A program made the position numbers and the translations under genes. Below the pieces are notes generated by a model. That model made no database searches, had not been told where the DNA came from, and was given only the letters and a program-made list of their open reading frames with translations. A stretch of DNA of 64,000 nt from Blattamonas nauphoetae (Eukaryota; Preaxostyla; Oxymonadida): contig JARBJD010000108.1 of assembly GCA_033064195.1 (NCBI GenBank), forward strand, positions 62,001 through 126,000, in the 5' to 3' direction. This document shows, piece after piece, positions 1-11,340 of the stretch (position 1 is its first letter; each line of letters opens with the position of its first letter).

Positions 1-303
1 TTCAGTAGTAGCTAGGAGAGGAGAAGTTGAGTGGAATGTAAAACAGACAGCCAATTGACCAAAACTCATTGCACTCAATCCAATTCCATGAATCATCACC
101 ATGAGAGGTCCCGATTGTCCCGATGAATATGTGTGAAACGTCCCTGTACTGATGGTGACATCCTCTTCTTTTTCGAAACAATCCTGTGGTACAGCTGGGA
201 GCTGTGGAGCTGATGATGGTGGGCAATGTGTATCTATCTCATGGCGGAGCTGTGCAAGGAAGTCAGAATCGTTTGTGGAAGGTGGGATTGGAGGACGAGA
301 CAT
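1..303 (-). CDS. PPME1: Protein phosphatase methylesterase 1 (PME-1), 5' part only
   Basis: Reading leftward from the ATG at 301-303, the frame gives an acidic, proline-rich N-terminus and then a segment with the motif GPLMVMIHGIGLSAMSFGQL. This matches the first strand and oxyanion-hole region of the alpha/beta-hydrolase PME-1 (family pattern GPxLLLLHGGGxSALSW). PME-1 demethylates the C-terminal leucine of the PP2A catalytic subunit. The catalytic GxSxG serine lies beyond the window edge, so activity cannot be judged. A possible 37-base intron spans 12-48, and reading straight through also stays open, so the last residues are uncertain. The start codon is only 30 bases from the EBP2 start on the other strand, so the two genes must share a promoter region. 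Confidence 0.75.
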   Translation of the reverse strand, partial: MSRPPIPPSTNDSDFLAQLRHEIDTHCPPSSAPQLPAVPQDCFEKEEDVTISTGTFHTYSSGQSGPLMVMIHGIGLSAMSFGQLAVCFTFHSTSPLLATTE

Positions 304-333
304 GAAGAAAAAAAGCGATGGGAAAATCTCCCA

Positions 334-1487
334 ATGTCAGATTCTGAATCAGAAAGCGCTTCAGAAATGCTTAAGGATGATGACATTGATGCGGTCTCTG
401 CCCACTCTGACAGTGACTCGGAATCGTCCTCATCAGACGAAGAAAAAAAGCCTCGTCGCCACCACGAACTCCAGGACAAAAAACTCATCCTTCATCGCTT
501 AAATGAATTCCAACAGCCTCCAAATCCTTTGGAAACGTTGTCTTTCACCTCTTCAAGGGGAATATCCATTGCTGACGTTCATGATGACCTTGACAGGGAG
601 GTTAACTTGTCTGCTCTCTTCTCATCCTGTTTAACAATTATATCTCAACAAAAACCCCATCTATCAGCTATGCACAAACAGTTGAGAATGTTAAAGTTGC
701 CCAGATATTCCTAACAAAGCACAAAGTCAAATGGCAGCGACCACCAACAGAATTTCCCCCAATGATCAAGACGGATGAACATATGGGAAAGGTCTGAACT
801 GTACCATTATGTGATGATGATTTTTGTTGTGATACTTAACTCATAGATCAAAAAACGTCTTGAATCAGAGAAAAAACGACTCGAAGCAATCGAGATCAAG
901 AAAAGAAACAGAATTCAACGAAGTGAAAGTTTGTCTTCTCCACAATACCTAGATGTTTGTTTCTATAGCAAAAAAACTTAAACAACAACAACCACAGAAA
1001 AAGCCAGGACATGACAAGATTCGGCAAGATTTTATCGACCAAATGAAAGCTGCCAAAGATGATAGTTTCCCAATGCAGAAATCTAAAGCTTCTACCAAAA
1101 AGAAAGGAGTTAAGTTTGCCCTTCATTTCTCCATCATGTATCAACCAGACCAGGCGATAAGAAAGTGACGAGAAAACGAGAAATGAAGGTTAGTATCTTT
1201 TTCTCTCATTCTTCTGGACTTATGTGATCGATCTACATTAGAACCGGAAATTTGGATACGGAGGTCCAAAACGCCACGCGAAATCAAACACAAGAGAAAG
1301 CACAAACGATTTTACGCCACCTGGACAAAAAAGACGGGTCTGTAGCTTTTTTTCTTCGACAAGATTCTTGTTTTCCGGTTTTTGTATTCAGGGACCTCCG
1401 CACGGTTCGAAGCCACATTCTGGGCGACGTGCTCCGTTGGGAAAGAAGGAAGCAGCAAAAGCTAGGAAGCCTAGTTCGAGAAAATGA
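334..1487 (+). CDS. EBP2: rRNA-processing protein EBP2
   Basis: Seven exons encode about 285 residues. The inferred introns are 609-667, 792-846, 923- or 929-968, 1114-1148, 1189-1241 and 1338-1391. The protein opens with an acidic serine-rich region. It then has the EBP2 core (REVNFYAQTVENVKVAQIF, then a KWQRPPTEFPPMIKTDEHM-type motif), a lysine-rich helix, and the family C-terminal signature KFGYGGPKRHAKSNTRES. EBP2 is a nucleolar factor needed for 27S pre-rRNA processing and 60S subunit assembly. The ATG at 334 was chosen over an upstream in-frame codon because it begins the acidic segment. The third exon's donor is ambiguous (two GT choices six bases apart, both in frame). Confidence 0.85.
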
Positions 1488-1692
1488 ACAAATATGTCAT
1501 TGTTATTTTAACGATCAACTTTATTTGTTGATAAAATCACTTCATCAAGAGGAATGAAAATTACACAATTTTCCCATCAAAGAACTCTCCTGCACATATA
1601 CTCCTCACACAATTTATATTCCATTCAAACGATCCATATCGTGAAATGAGAATGAAGATAATAGTGTGGCAAGGTAAAAATTAACCCATCTT

Positions 1693-2711
1693 ATGGGAAT
1701 CCCTCTCGGAACTGTAAAACGTGAAATGGAGGACGACCAAAATGAATATAGTGATACATACGCTTCTTTTGATTCAGAAGCGATTCTGAAAAGACTTGAA
1801 CTCTTGGAGGCTTCTGTTCAACGAAATAAGACAGCACTTGATGCTCTCACATCAATTGTCCAAAAAACCGTGTCGAGCCCAATGCAAGTGTCAGACGAAA
1901 GTATGTGTCTCTTATTTTGAGATTCGTTTCCATGATGAAGTACCGTCAATCCAATCTCTGCCGATTTTAGTCTCGCCTCCCAACACAACAGTCGTTGAAA
2001 ATGGTGTTTTCACGAGAACCGGAATGCGAGGGTGGTCAACTGTCCTTGTCGACCACATTATCTCAAAAGGAGTCTACCAATGGTTCGTTCATGCATCCTC
2101 TTCACATTTTCATCATCACAGCACATTCCTTCTCAAAGAAAAGACCTCAAAATGGATTAGTTTGTACATCTCATTCGTTTTATCGCCTGCTCAGCGTTTG
2201 GAGGATTCGATGCGGAGGCTGAATTTGACGGGATTAACCAGCCTCTCGGACAAGGAAATCGGGGTCTGTTTTCAATCGCTATGATTTGTTTAGATGTTTG
2301 CTCGTTTGGACTGCAATCTGGATCGTTTGAATGCTCATTCATTTGACTAAGATCTTCTTTTCGTCTGAACATCCAGTGGAGAGTATTTCCACCAGAATGT
2401 TCAGGTTTTCCGAAAGACATGCAAAGAAGCGTCAAAACCAGGTGATAAAGTGACAATAGAAATCGATATGGAATCGACTCCTCGCTCATTCACCTATTTC
2501 ATCAACGAGAAGCCGACAACGTTCCGTTTCATCGGAATCCCGAACAGAATCCGGGTCGGTGTCTGTTCTTCATTTCTCTCCCCTAACATTGATGTTATGT
2601 ATCCCTTTTCAGTTTACTACGTACTACCCAAACGATGCTATCGAACTTCTCTCATTCCAAGAAATTCCCAAGGCAACACAGACCCCAGATGTCCAAGATT
2701 ATCAGTTTTAA
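1693..2711 (+). CDS. SPRY-domain-like protein
   Basis: The N-terminus carries a short coiled coil (about residues 20-60, EAILKRLELLEASVQRNKTA). It is followed by a beta-rich domain with GMRGWSTVLVDHIISKGVYQ, TFGGFDAEAEFDGINQPLG, and a final block around FINEKPTTFRFIGIPNRIRV and YYPNDAIELLSF. This order resembles SPRY-type domains (the 'W..V' strand, the glycine-rich turn, the 'vRiGFs.y' ending) that I associate with repeated protein families in Preaxostyla protists. There are several introns: one begins at 1902, and the clearest other one precedes FTTYYPNDAIE at about 2563-2611. The junctions in the middle (2090-2400) are only partly resolved. Function unknown; SPRY domains usually bind proteins. 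Confidence 0.6.
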
Positions 2712-2813
2712 CTTTGAGTTATTCATGTCACAACTTTTTCATGGCAAGAGACAGTTTAAAACGACCTCACAGGTTGAGAACAAAAATGTGGGTTCAAGAT
2801 CAAAAACCGTCAA

Positions 2814-3691
2814 ATGGCTCAAAGAAAACGTGCACTTTTGAAAGTCATTGTCCTCGGTGACTCTGGTGTTGGAAAGACGTCTCTTATCAACCAATTCGCA
2901 CAGCATAAGTTTAGCGAACAATACAAAGTAACAATTGGTGCAGATTTCCTCACCAAGGTGTGAAGACCTTACAATACTCTGATTTTTCCCTGCTCCCTTG
3001 TTTTGTGTAATCACGTCTCCATCCGCGCTTTTCTCTCTTCTTCATGGATGTTTTCTTTTTCAGGAAGTCATCGTTGATGGACGCCAAGTTACAATGCAGA
3101 TTTGGGATACAGGTATGTTATTCTATCATTTTTTCAATCCAAAATCTTTCTACTTCTATTTTTCATCTCCCTTTCTTGTCCTTTTCCAGCTGGTCTTGAA
3201 CGATTCCAATCTCTCGGTGTTGCTTTCTACCGTGGCTCTGATGCATGTATTCTTGTCTACGATGTGACCGCCAACAAAACGTTCGAAAATCTCGAAAGCT
3301 GGAAGGATGAATTCCTCTTCCAAGGATCCCCCACCGATCCAGAAAACTTCCCATTCATTGTCCTAGGAAACAAGAGTGATCTTGAAGATCAACGGACTGT
3401 GTGATTTCTTTTCTTTTGTGATTCCTATTCCTCCTTTTCAAGGTTCCAACAAAGCGCGCTGAGGGATGGTGCCAGTCGAAAGGAAATCTTCTCTTCTACG
3501 AGACATCAGCCAAAGACAATTCCAATGTTGAAGAGGCCTTTATGGAAATTGCCCGGATCGCTCTTCGAAGAGAGCCTCAGGAGGACCCGTCTGTCTTCTT
3601 TTTTATGTTTCATCATTGTCCCTATAGCGAGGTTAAGGACACTGTTGACGTTGACACAAAGCAGACAGACGATAAGAAGTGCAACTGTTAA
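2814..3691 (+). CDS. RAB7: Rab7 small GTPase
   Basis: Five exons encode 203 residues; introns are 2958-3063, 3113-3189, 3399-3442 and 3589-3627. All G-box motifs are intact: P-loop GDSGVGKTS (15-23), switch [13 protein letters not shown], switch [26 protein letters not shown] and ETSAK. The sequence of the switch and RabF regions is Rab7 rather than Rab5 or Rab1. The chain ends in C-N-C, a double-geranylgeranylation motif. Rab7 directs late-endosome, lysosome and autophagosome fusion. The last intron is only 39 bases. A Gyp7-type TBC protein, the family that normally inactivates Rab7, lies elsewhere in this window (33210-36646). Confidence 0.95.
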
Positions 3692-4100
3692 TTATTTGAT
3701 CACATTCACACTCTGTTATTTTTCACTACAAAGGACTGCATTTGACTGTCAAGTTACTCTCAAAGACACCTCCAAAAAAGCAATTTATGGTCTCAACTTG
3801 ATTGAATCATTGTTTCAAAACAATACGGGGTGTTGAGTGTGCTGGGGGATCTCACCACGCTGTGCACGGGAAGAGATAATCTGAAAGGAATATCCTCTGA
3901 ACTCCATTGAGTCCCGATGAAAAATGATCCAATGTGTTATTCAAAGGAGTGTATCTGTTCAGACAACGATCATTGACCAATATTAATGGATTTTTGTTTT
4001 TTTGGATGGATCATTGGAGATGCGGGTTGATCAATTTCAGGGGTGAATTGGTCCTTATCCAACTCCCCACTCTTTGTGTATATTTAAAAATCACGCTAGT
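3692..4100. other. Intergenic, no gene seen
   Basis: About 400 bases between Rab7 and the coiled-coil gene. Short frames here have no coding character. The sequence probably holds the Rab7 3' end and the promoter of the next gene. I see no repeat or RNA structure that I can defend. Confidence 0.5.
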
Positions 4101-6917
4101 ATGTCCTATTCCAGAACGACTCCGAAACAAACCCACTCCCACCAAGATGAACCAAAAACTTCATCACCAGCCACCACCACTCGCGCCACTCCAAAATCTA
4201 AACTTCCAACTCCCCAACATTATTCCAAATCTGTACAAGACACTCCTGAACGCTCAAATCCATCCCCAACCCGAGCAAAGAAATCGCCACTCGTCTCTCA
4301 CACTCCACCAGATTATCAAAACTCTTATGCAAAACGATTCCAAGCCCAAAACAAAGCCACAAAAACAAGTCCTCGAGGCCAAAAACCAAAAACTCAACTG
4401 TTTGCCCTGATTTCTTGTCATCCAGAACAATCTTCACTTTTCACCATTTTTGCATGTTAAACTCTATTTAGAAGTCCAAAAACTTCCGGAAAACCAATTA
4501 CTGTTACTCCTTCCCGTCAACATCAGATTTCTCGAGATACTCTGACTGAACTTGAGACACTTCACAAAACACAGCCCGAACTCAGAGATTCTGTTGACGA
4601 GGCTGAACTATCCACAGATCCAGATGAAGATGTGAAAGGAAGAACAGTTTATGGAGATGACCTTCAAGAATCTGATGATAGCGACCTTAAACAACCAGAA
4701 GATGAACAGATTTTGTCGCATCTTGAAAATCGCCGGAGAGCTGAAGAAGAACACCAAGAATCAATTAGAATGCTTGAAGAGCAAAAGTTGGAAATGGACG
4801 AAGAGCAGCGAATTGAGGAAGAGAAAATGAGAGAAACCGGGCGAAATTCACTCGTATCCGTTTTCCCCTTTATTTATCTCGAATATTATATCCATTCTCA
4901 AACATTTCCTGATTCATGCAGAATCCTGGAACTGACACAGAGGATGAACGAGATGTGGAAGAGGTAAAATCTTCATCATCGATTCAACAGAACTCGGAAG
5001 ACCAAAAAGAACCAGTATCAGACCATGAAGACGAGTCAGACTCCCAACGAGAGGAAGATTCTGAAAAAGATTCTGAACCAGACAGTGATGGTGAGACGAT
5101 TGAACAAATGAAAGAAAGAATACGCAGAGAAATCATGGAAACGAAACGAAAAGAACGAAAAATTCAAGAAAAACAAGCTGAAGAAGAAAGACTGCGGAAA
5201 GAAATCGAAAAAGAATTGACGATGGAGGAAGAAGCAGACGAAGAAGGGCTGAACAAGAAAGAGGAAGAAACAGCAACGAATGAGCACAATCAGACCCAAG
5301 AAATCGTTGAAAGGGAAGAACTGGCGAGAGAAAAGGAAGAGCAAGCCCAGCGACTTCAAGAGGAGGAAGCAGAACGTCAACGAAAAGAAGATGAAGAACA
5401 GAAAAAGAAAAGCAAAGAAGAATGGAGCAAGATCTTTTCCGTTTGTCCTCCATCTTTGTATCACTCTTCCCATGATCTTTCCATGATAGCCTGTCATTTC
5501 CAACGTGGAGGCCTTGACAGCAACGTCATCCAATCTCTCGCACCTCCTCTCCTCTCTCCACTCCTCTCTCGACCTCATCTTTGAGTCTATCACGTACAAC
5601 CCGTCAAATCCTTCTTCATCAGCGCAGCCTTGGGAGCATGTGATGAAAGAAATTGACGAGGAGCGAAAGAAGCAGGAACAGCTGACGCAACGGATCAATG
5701 AATTGAAGGAAAGGAAAAAGGGGCATGAACAACTCAGAAAGGAGAAGAAGAGTGAGGAAGAACGAAAGGCTGAAAAGTTACGACTGCGAGAACAAATGAA
5801 ACAAGAGAAAGAGAACAAAGAGAGAGAATGTCGCGAGTTTGATGAAACAATTGAAGATTTGAAAGAATTCGAACAAGTATGATCACGTGTGGGTCGATTC
5901 TGGAGATTCACTCTATCCATTTCTCACCCTGTTTTCACTCATCGTTTCATCTTCCGACTCTTCCAGAAAATGCAGCAAAGTCTGACGGAAATATCAAACG
6001 GTTGCAAGATGAGGCTTTCAAAGCTCATGAATGACACGCCAGCACAAACAGCAAAGCTTCCTGAAGTTGAAGAAGAAGATGAGGCTGGACGAGAGTCAAC
6101 GAGGGAAGAGGAGGAAAAGAAAGAAGAGGATGAAGAAAGACAGGAAGAATCAGGCGGGACTCAAAATGAGATGCAACACGAAGAGAGAAGGGATGAAGAG
6201 GAAGAGAGGAATTACGATGAAGAAGAGAGAAGGGATGAAGAGGAAGAGAAGAATAACGATGAAGAAGAAAGAAGGGGAGATGCGGAAGAGGGAAGGCATC
6301 TGGGAGCAGACATCTGGACAAGGGGAGGAGGGGTCAAGGGTAGTGAAGAGCCAGAAAGAGAGCCAGTGCTGCAGGAGCTTCCTGTGGAAACTGTCGCCAG
6401 TGAGAACACTCCACGAAAGAAAAAGAAGAAGGTGAAGAAGAAGAAGACAGGAGTGCATGTGGAGAGGGAAGAGAGCGTGAAGCAGGAAGAGAAGAGCAAC
6501 GAAGAAGCCAAGGAATCAGCGGAGGAAGGAAGAGAGAGATCGAGGAGAGAAGAGATTGGGAACGAGCAGTTCATCCGCACCTTCACTTCTGTCCAGTCAG
6601 ATCTGACCCGCACTCAGACGGAAGATGAGTCGGATCAGACTGCGCAGAAAGAGCCAGTGCTGGCTCAGACACTTCCAAGTGACGGAAGCCTTCGTATGTT
6701 TTGGGAGGAGTTCTCTTTCGTTTGATTGTTGGTTGTCGTTCGTCATTGATTTTCGTTCTCTTCTCTTTCTCTTCCAGGCAAGAAGAAGACAAAGAAGGTG
6801 AAGAGGAAAAAGAAGAAGAAGAAGGCAGAGAAAGCGGGTCTTGTTGAGGGAGAGGGGAGCGTTCGCCGTCCCTTCTCGGCGATTGTTGACGACGAGCAAT
6901 CTGACTCTTCATCGTGA
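4101..6917 (+). CDS. Glu/Lys/Arg-rich coiled-coil protein
   Basis: Six exons encode about 817 residues; introns are 4400-4471, 4854-4921, 5441-5489, 5877-5966 and 6694-6777, and all junctions keep frame. The first 130 residues are Ser/Thr/Pro/Lys-rich and likely disordered. The rest is a long charged helix, broken by a non-charged 40-residue patch (SNLSHLLSSLHSSLDLIFES) around exon 4. A near-tandem acidic repeat (units like ERRDEEEERNYDEE) lies at about 6180-6290, and the tail is polylysine (KKKTKKVKRKKKKKK). No catalytic motif. The composition suggests a cytoskeletal, nucleolar or scaffolding protein, but I do not recognise a family. Many apparent frames on the opposite strand are only mirrors of the GAA/GAG-rich coding strand. 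Confidence 0.75.
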
Positions 6918-7700
6918 CGTTCTTCACTTTCTCCCCTCGACTATTTTTTCTTTCTTTTTTGTTTTTGAAAATGGATTGAAGCGGGACAGAAGAAAAGAGG
7001 CACAACCAAAAAGAGAAAAAGTGGCTCAGTGTGTTGAAGTTCCACGTTCAACACACTTCATGTTCTCGTCCTTGTCGAGGGAGGCGCTAACTATCTCTCG
7101 TCTTCCTCCGAACACAACGTTTAAATGTCACGCCCACGCTTATAGTGCTGATTTCAATCGAGGAACATATTGTGGACGGATCAACGAATTTCGATGATAT
7201 CGCAATCTACCGATCGTAAAAGGGATTCCGTGCATGAATATGTACAGAATCTGCTTTGGGGGAGTCGATATGTGAGATGATGTCGTCCTTTAAAAGAACG
7301 GATGAATGTGGATCCAACCGTAAGTAATTTCTTGTCGGATTGTCGTCTCTTTAAACGTCACGTGGCTCCGTCTATGGCACCTAGTCTTCAAGAGTCCCGT
7401 TTTCTATGCTCTTCAGATGAAACCAATGTGTTTTTACCAAACTCAAACTCGGAAATGGACCTTGCCGCTTCAAGTCTCAGATCTCTCTTGGAATCACAGG
7501 TCGATGATAGAAATGAATTTGATGAATATCAACGAACACGAATTGGAAAAAGAATCGATTTTCAAGGCAGATAAGACAGACGAGACCGTTGGATGTGAGG
7601 TGCGAGGGATTGGCTTTCGTGTGGGAAGTGGGGGTGATAGTGACGACGCGGAGGGTCCTGATGGGTGGGGGTTGATCGTGATTGTGTTCGGTGTCGGTTG
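6918..7700. other. Gene-poor stretch with a weak short ORF
   Basis: A 90-codon plus-strand frame at 7302-7574 (MNVDPTVSNFLSDCRLFK...) includes a strong GTAAGT-like donor right after its sixth codon, so it could be the first exon of a small or broken gene. No acceptor or downstream exon could be matched. No homology recognised. The stretch leads into the transposon island. Confidence 0.25.
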
Positions 7701-7706
7701 TGTGTC

Positions 7707-7869
7707 GATTAGGCTCAAGAAAACTGTGAGGTGGTGTAAAAGGGCGTTCCCGGCGACAGTGGAAAGATGTACGGAACGAGGAGTCCGCGCACCGATGACA
7801 GTCCTCCACAATGGACAGTCTCCACAGAACGCCCTTCCACACTGCCTCTCCGTTTTCTTGAGCCTAATC
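7707..7869. repeat. Inverted repeat (hairpin), possible short MITE
   Basis: Two 42-base arms, 7707-7748 and 7828-7869, are inverted copies with 36 of 42 positions identical. The outer 18 bases (GATTAGGCTCAAGAAAAC) match perfectly. The loop is 79 bases. No clear target-site duplication. The arms could be the ends of a short non-autonomous transposon or a structured transcript. Confidence 0.7.
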
Positions 7870-9070
7870 AACCCGAAGGATTTGATAGTCGTACATTCCT
7901 TGCTGTTCTGATGTTGTTTCGGAGCAATTGAATAAATCAGATCCACACAATTCATATGTTCGAGTTACTTGAACTGGTTCTGTTGTAGAAAGCGTACATC
8001 ATAGACACTCCATGTGACGATCACAACCTCTTTCGATCATGAAGCGGCGAATCTCATCGCAGATTCGCTTTTTGGTGTGTCGACACATGTTGGACGACCC
8101 AGACCGAACGACGGCACGCAGAAAAAGACAAAGCTGGAACAGATGATTAGCTCAAATTCGAGTAATACAATGAATTACAGTCAGCTGTGATGTCATTTCT
8201 CTCCACACACGAGACAGATGAAACAGAAGACATATTAGGAGTAATGGGAAGAGATACGGTGAAGAGAGACATGATGAAGAAGGATTGAGTGAGCTGAAAT
8301 GATGAGATGGGTGATTTTTTCTGAGGTGTCCACAAACTTGTTTTATGGGTTGATCATTCTTCCTCCAATCTTTCCCTCTTTGACTAAAAAGTGGTCATTA
8401 ATCTCAATTCTTTTTGTATTTTTCCCTAGATTTTCAAATTTATCGAACTGAGGTCCCACGTCAAAACAAGGAGGAAAAAGAAAAAAAAAGGGTGATTCTC
8501 ACCATCATGTCTCTTTGAAGAGATTTGCCAATTATGAAGATTTTACTCGAATAAAGTATTGAGAACAGTTTTAATTACATTTTTGTGTGAAATGTGCTGT
8601 CGATAAGAGGAAAAGGTAAATCATGACATTGCATCACAGTCTGGGTGGAAGCCCTTCAATTTTAGAGAAAAGTCCTCACGATGAGACAGAAGGTGATTGG
8701 ATAAGAGAAAACTTGATTAGAGTCACAATTGGGAAGAATCAGCTCGGATCGTTTAAACGCAGAAGGCTTTTGGCGATTGACTTTTTTCACCCTTTTTTTA
8801 AAGTTTTGAGACACATCGGTAAGAATCACCCAAATTCTGATTCATTCGCCATGCAAGCCTTTTGGATTTGGAGAACGGCAATCCCAAAATGGTGAGTCTG
8901 AAACTGCACACGATCAAGTGTTTTAAGTTATTTGAATGGACTTTAAAGAGAGAAAAAGGCCAAATCGCGAAAAACATCATTCAAATACAGAGAATCACAC
9001 CTGGTACGAGATATTCACCCCCATTATTTTCATCAGCGCGAAGACGATGACACCAATTGCGAAAAAAGTT
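7870..9070. other. Non-coding stretch, nothing recognised
   Basis: Short frames only, with no family resemblance. The right part may include the decayed 3' flank of the mariner copy that follows. AT-rich, with runs of A around 8468-8495. Confidence 0.4.
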
Positions 9071-9079
9071 TACCCGCAC

Positions 9080-9960
9080 TGGTATATTAAATCTATTGAG
9101 ATAGTTTTGACTGTTTTGATGGAGTTTCTGGCGACTGTGTGATGGGCGCCCCCATAAATGTTCTTTGAGTGAATCGAAGAGTAAAAAAAAACGCAAATTG
9201 CGATATCGGGACTGTACGGTGGATGTGGAAGGTGTGTGAAGCAGGTCTGTTGGATGCACTGCTGTGTGACGATGGCCCGGTGCGCAGGGGCGTAGTCAAA
9301 GTCAAAAAGAATTTCTGGTGGGCGGTCATGATGGAAAGTTTGGGAGTGAGCATTGATCGGGTTGACAATGTGATTTATGAAATAAGTCGCATCGATATTT
9401 TGCAAGTGTGGGCAAGATGGGAGAAGATATTTCCCATGCCGAAAAAGACGATCAACATGGACTTTTCACATCAAAGACTGTCTCTCGGATTGACGTCTCC
9501 TCCTCACCGCGTACCATCCACACAAAATGTGATGGTGTTGACCACGAAATCCAGCTCTCGTCTCCCGTCAGTATATTTACAAGAATGTCTGCCAGAATGA
9601 GGAGCCAGAATGTTGAGAAGTCTCTGAGAAATTTGGACTTTTTGGTGGTTTTGTGCGTTCGTCAGTAGATGAGGGACCCTGTTCCTTTTTTTTGTATGAT
9701 CTTGGAATGTCCAGTTCTCAGTGAAAGGCGAGTAATCGAAACCGATTCGTCCTTCTGAATCATCTGAAGGAGGAATTGAGAGAAGAGAGCGTCGAATCTG
9801 TCGTGATGTGGTTTTCGACATTCGAAACTGAAGTCACCGGATCTTTTGAGGTGATAGAGATGGGGAATGTTTGAATAAGATGAGGATCTTGTGTGATATT
9901 TTCTGGGAAGTCATGGGCATCTGTAGCATTCATTCCCATGGTATGATATACTTCGACCAA
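9080..9960 (-). pseudogene. Decayed Tc1/mariner transposase (mariner type)
   Basis: Spread over three minus-strand frames with stops between them. One frame gives the first catalytic aspartate block TGDESWISWSTPSHFVWM (about 9510-9570). Another gives the second block DYAPAHRA and the third block HPPYSPDIAICVFF (about 9170-9300). Upstream, RNRVPHLLTNAQNHQKVQIS resembles the mariner linker. These are the three parts of a mariner DD(34)D catalytic core, but only 29 residues separate the second and third aspartates here. Several frameshifts and stops show it is dead. Terminal inverted repeats could not be identified. Confidence 0.75.
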
Positions 9961-10267
9961 TGATCGAACACTTCACATTTTTCAAATTTCAAAAAAAACT
10001 GGACAAAAGACTCGAAAAAAGTGTGTGAGAATGGAATCTACAAAGAGCAACTTTCAACTAGTTCTTATTCAGTTAGAGAGGGATTCTGTTCGCCAACATT
10101 TCGAGTATCCGGTTCCCGTTCTTGAGATTTACCAGAAGAATGTCAAAAATGACATTTAAACCATGTACTTTACTCTCGATGTCGTCCAGATCAACCCAAA
10201 ACTTGGTGAAGTGGAAATCACCAACCAAAAAACCCAATTTCATTTGGGATAAAATTCCCACCTTGAG

Positions 10268-10614
10268 TGATAGTTGTGTCACCAATTAGGCCCTTTTTCT
10301 GGAAAAATCAATATTGGTCAAACTGAGAAATATAAATAAAATTGGTTCATTTTTTCAACATTTTTTGTCGAGATCTATCCGACTATACTATATTGTATTG
10401 GATTCAAATAGGGTGGCTGGTTGTGGAGAAATGTGGTCAAAAATGTCGAAAAAAAGTGTGCATTCGGAATATTACACGTATTTTGAAGTTTTCTCGAGAT
10501 CGCGTGGGAGTAAAATATTAAAATTTGAGTTGTTTCTTTCTTTGACCACGATTTGGTTTATCTGAAAAAAGGCCGGATTGGTGACACCGGACGGTGTGGT
10601 GACACCACTATGAA
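10268..10614. repeat. Degraded copy of the foldback MITE
   Basis: Left part (CACCAATTAGGCCC, then TGGTCAAACTGAGAAATATA) and right part (TGACCACGATTTGG, GGATTGGTGACACCG, ending CACCACTA) are diverged versions of the ends of the element at 14325-14924, in the same inverted arrangement. A TA is present at the right border. The internal part is shortened. Confidence 0.6.
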
Positions 10615-10626
10615 TGGGAAGTGATT

Positions 10627-10679
10627 GTGGGCGAGTGAGGTGGCGATCAGGAGATCAGTCTAAAAACCACCTCGCCCAG
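10627..10679. repeat. Short hairpin next to the MITE copy
   Basis: GGGCGAGTGAGGTGG pairs with CCACCTCGCCC about 30 bases later. One unpaired T interrupts the stem. No function inferred. Confidence 0.45.
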
Positions 10680-10989
10680 GAATGTGAGACTGTTCTTTTT
10701 TCATCTTCTGGACGGTCGGATTTTAAGATAAGAGTGTCAGCCTTGAAGCATTGTTGAACGAAAAGAGAAACATACCATCATGTTAACGTCGTGCAAATGA
10801 ATGACATCATTGTGTCCCAACCTGACAATGATCTGTTGAGTCAATAGTGTTAATTCGTGTGGGGTCAATCTTTCTGGACTGCACTTTTTGCCACATTCTT
10901 GTCCTTTGAGGATTCTTTACTGAAGCAAAAAAAGAAAACCAAAACCTGTCCGAATGTGTTTGAACATTGATGACGGTTTGATGTGTCGT

Positions 10990-11340
10990 CACACTCTTTA
11001 GGAAGTCGAAGCGGCCTTTGAAAAGCACATTTGCCAATTTGGACGCCTCTCAGACACTTCATCTTTACGCCCTGATGCTCGTGTGGATTCTCATTTTGCT
11101 CCGCATGATGAACTGAATCAAATGATCAAGTACCTTACTGCAGATTCGAATCTGTCGCTCCAATTCATCGAATCTCAAGTATTCGGAGTATTCCTAACCC
11201 GCTTCGCTGTCCTTTACCAAACTCATTCAACTCTTAGTCCCGATAATGAACAGATCTGTGGAGAAAGAAGTATCAAGGTAAGATCAGCCCAAAAGGAAAA
11301 TTGTTTCAATAAAACTGACACAGTCAGAAAAAGCAACGAA
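10990..11340 (+). pseudogene. Possible hAT-like transposase fragment
   Basis: The frame contains MIKYLTADSNLSLQFIESQ followed by VFGVFLTRF. This resembles the hAT region in which an 'I...DLPFSFVES..F..ll' segment precedes the catalytic domain. Nothing else of the family is readable, and the frame ends in a possible intron donor at 11278. This may only be a chance similarity. Confidence 0.3.

Noticed and set aside
5036-5920. 294-codon minus-strand frame, Phe/Ser/Leu-rich
   Set aside because: It is the mirror of the GAA/GAG-rich coding strand of the coiled-coil gene and has no family resemblance.
7707-7869. Hammerhead ribozyme
   Set aside because: The loop lacks the CTGATGA and GAAA core motifs.
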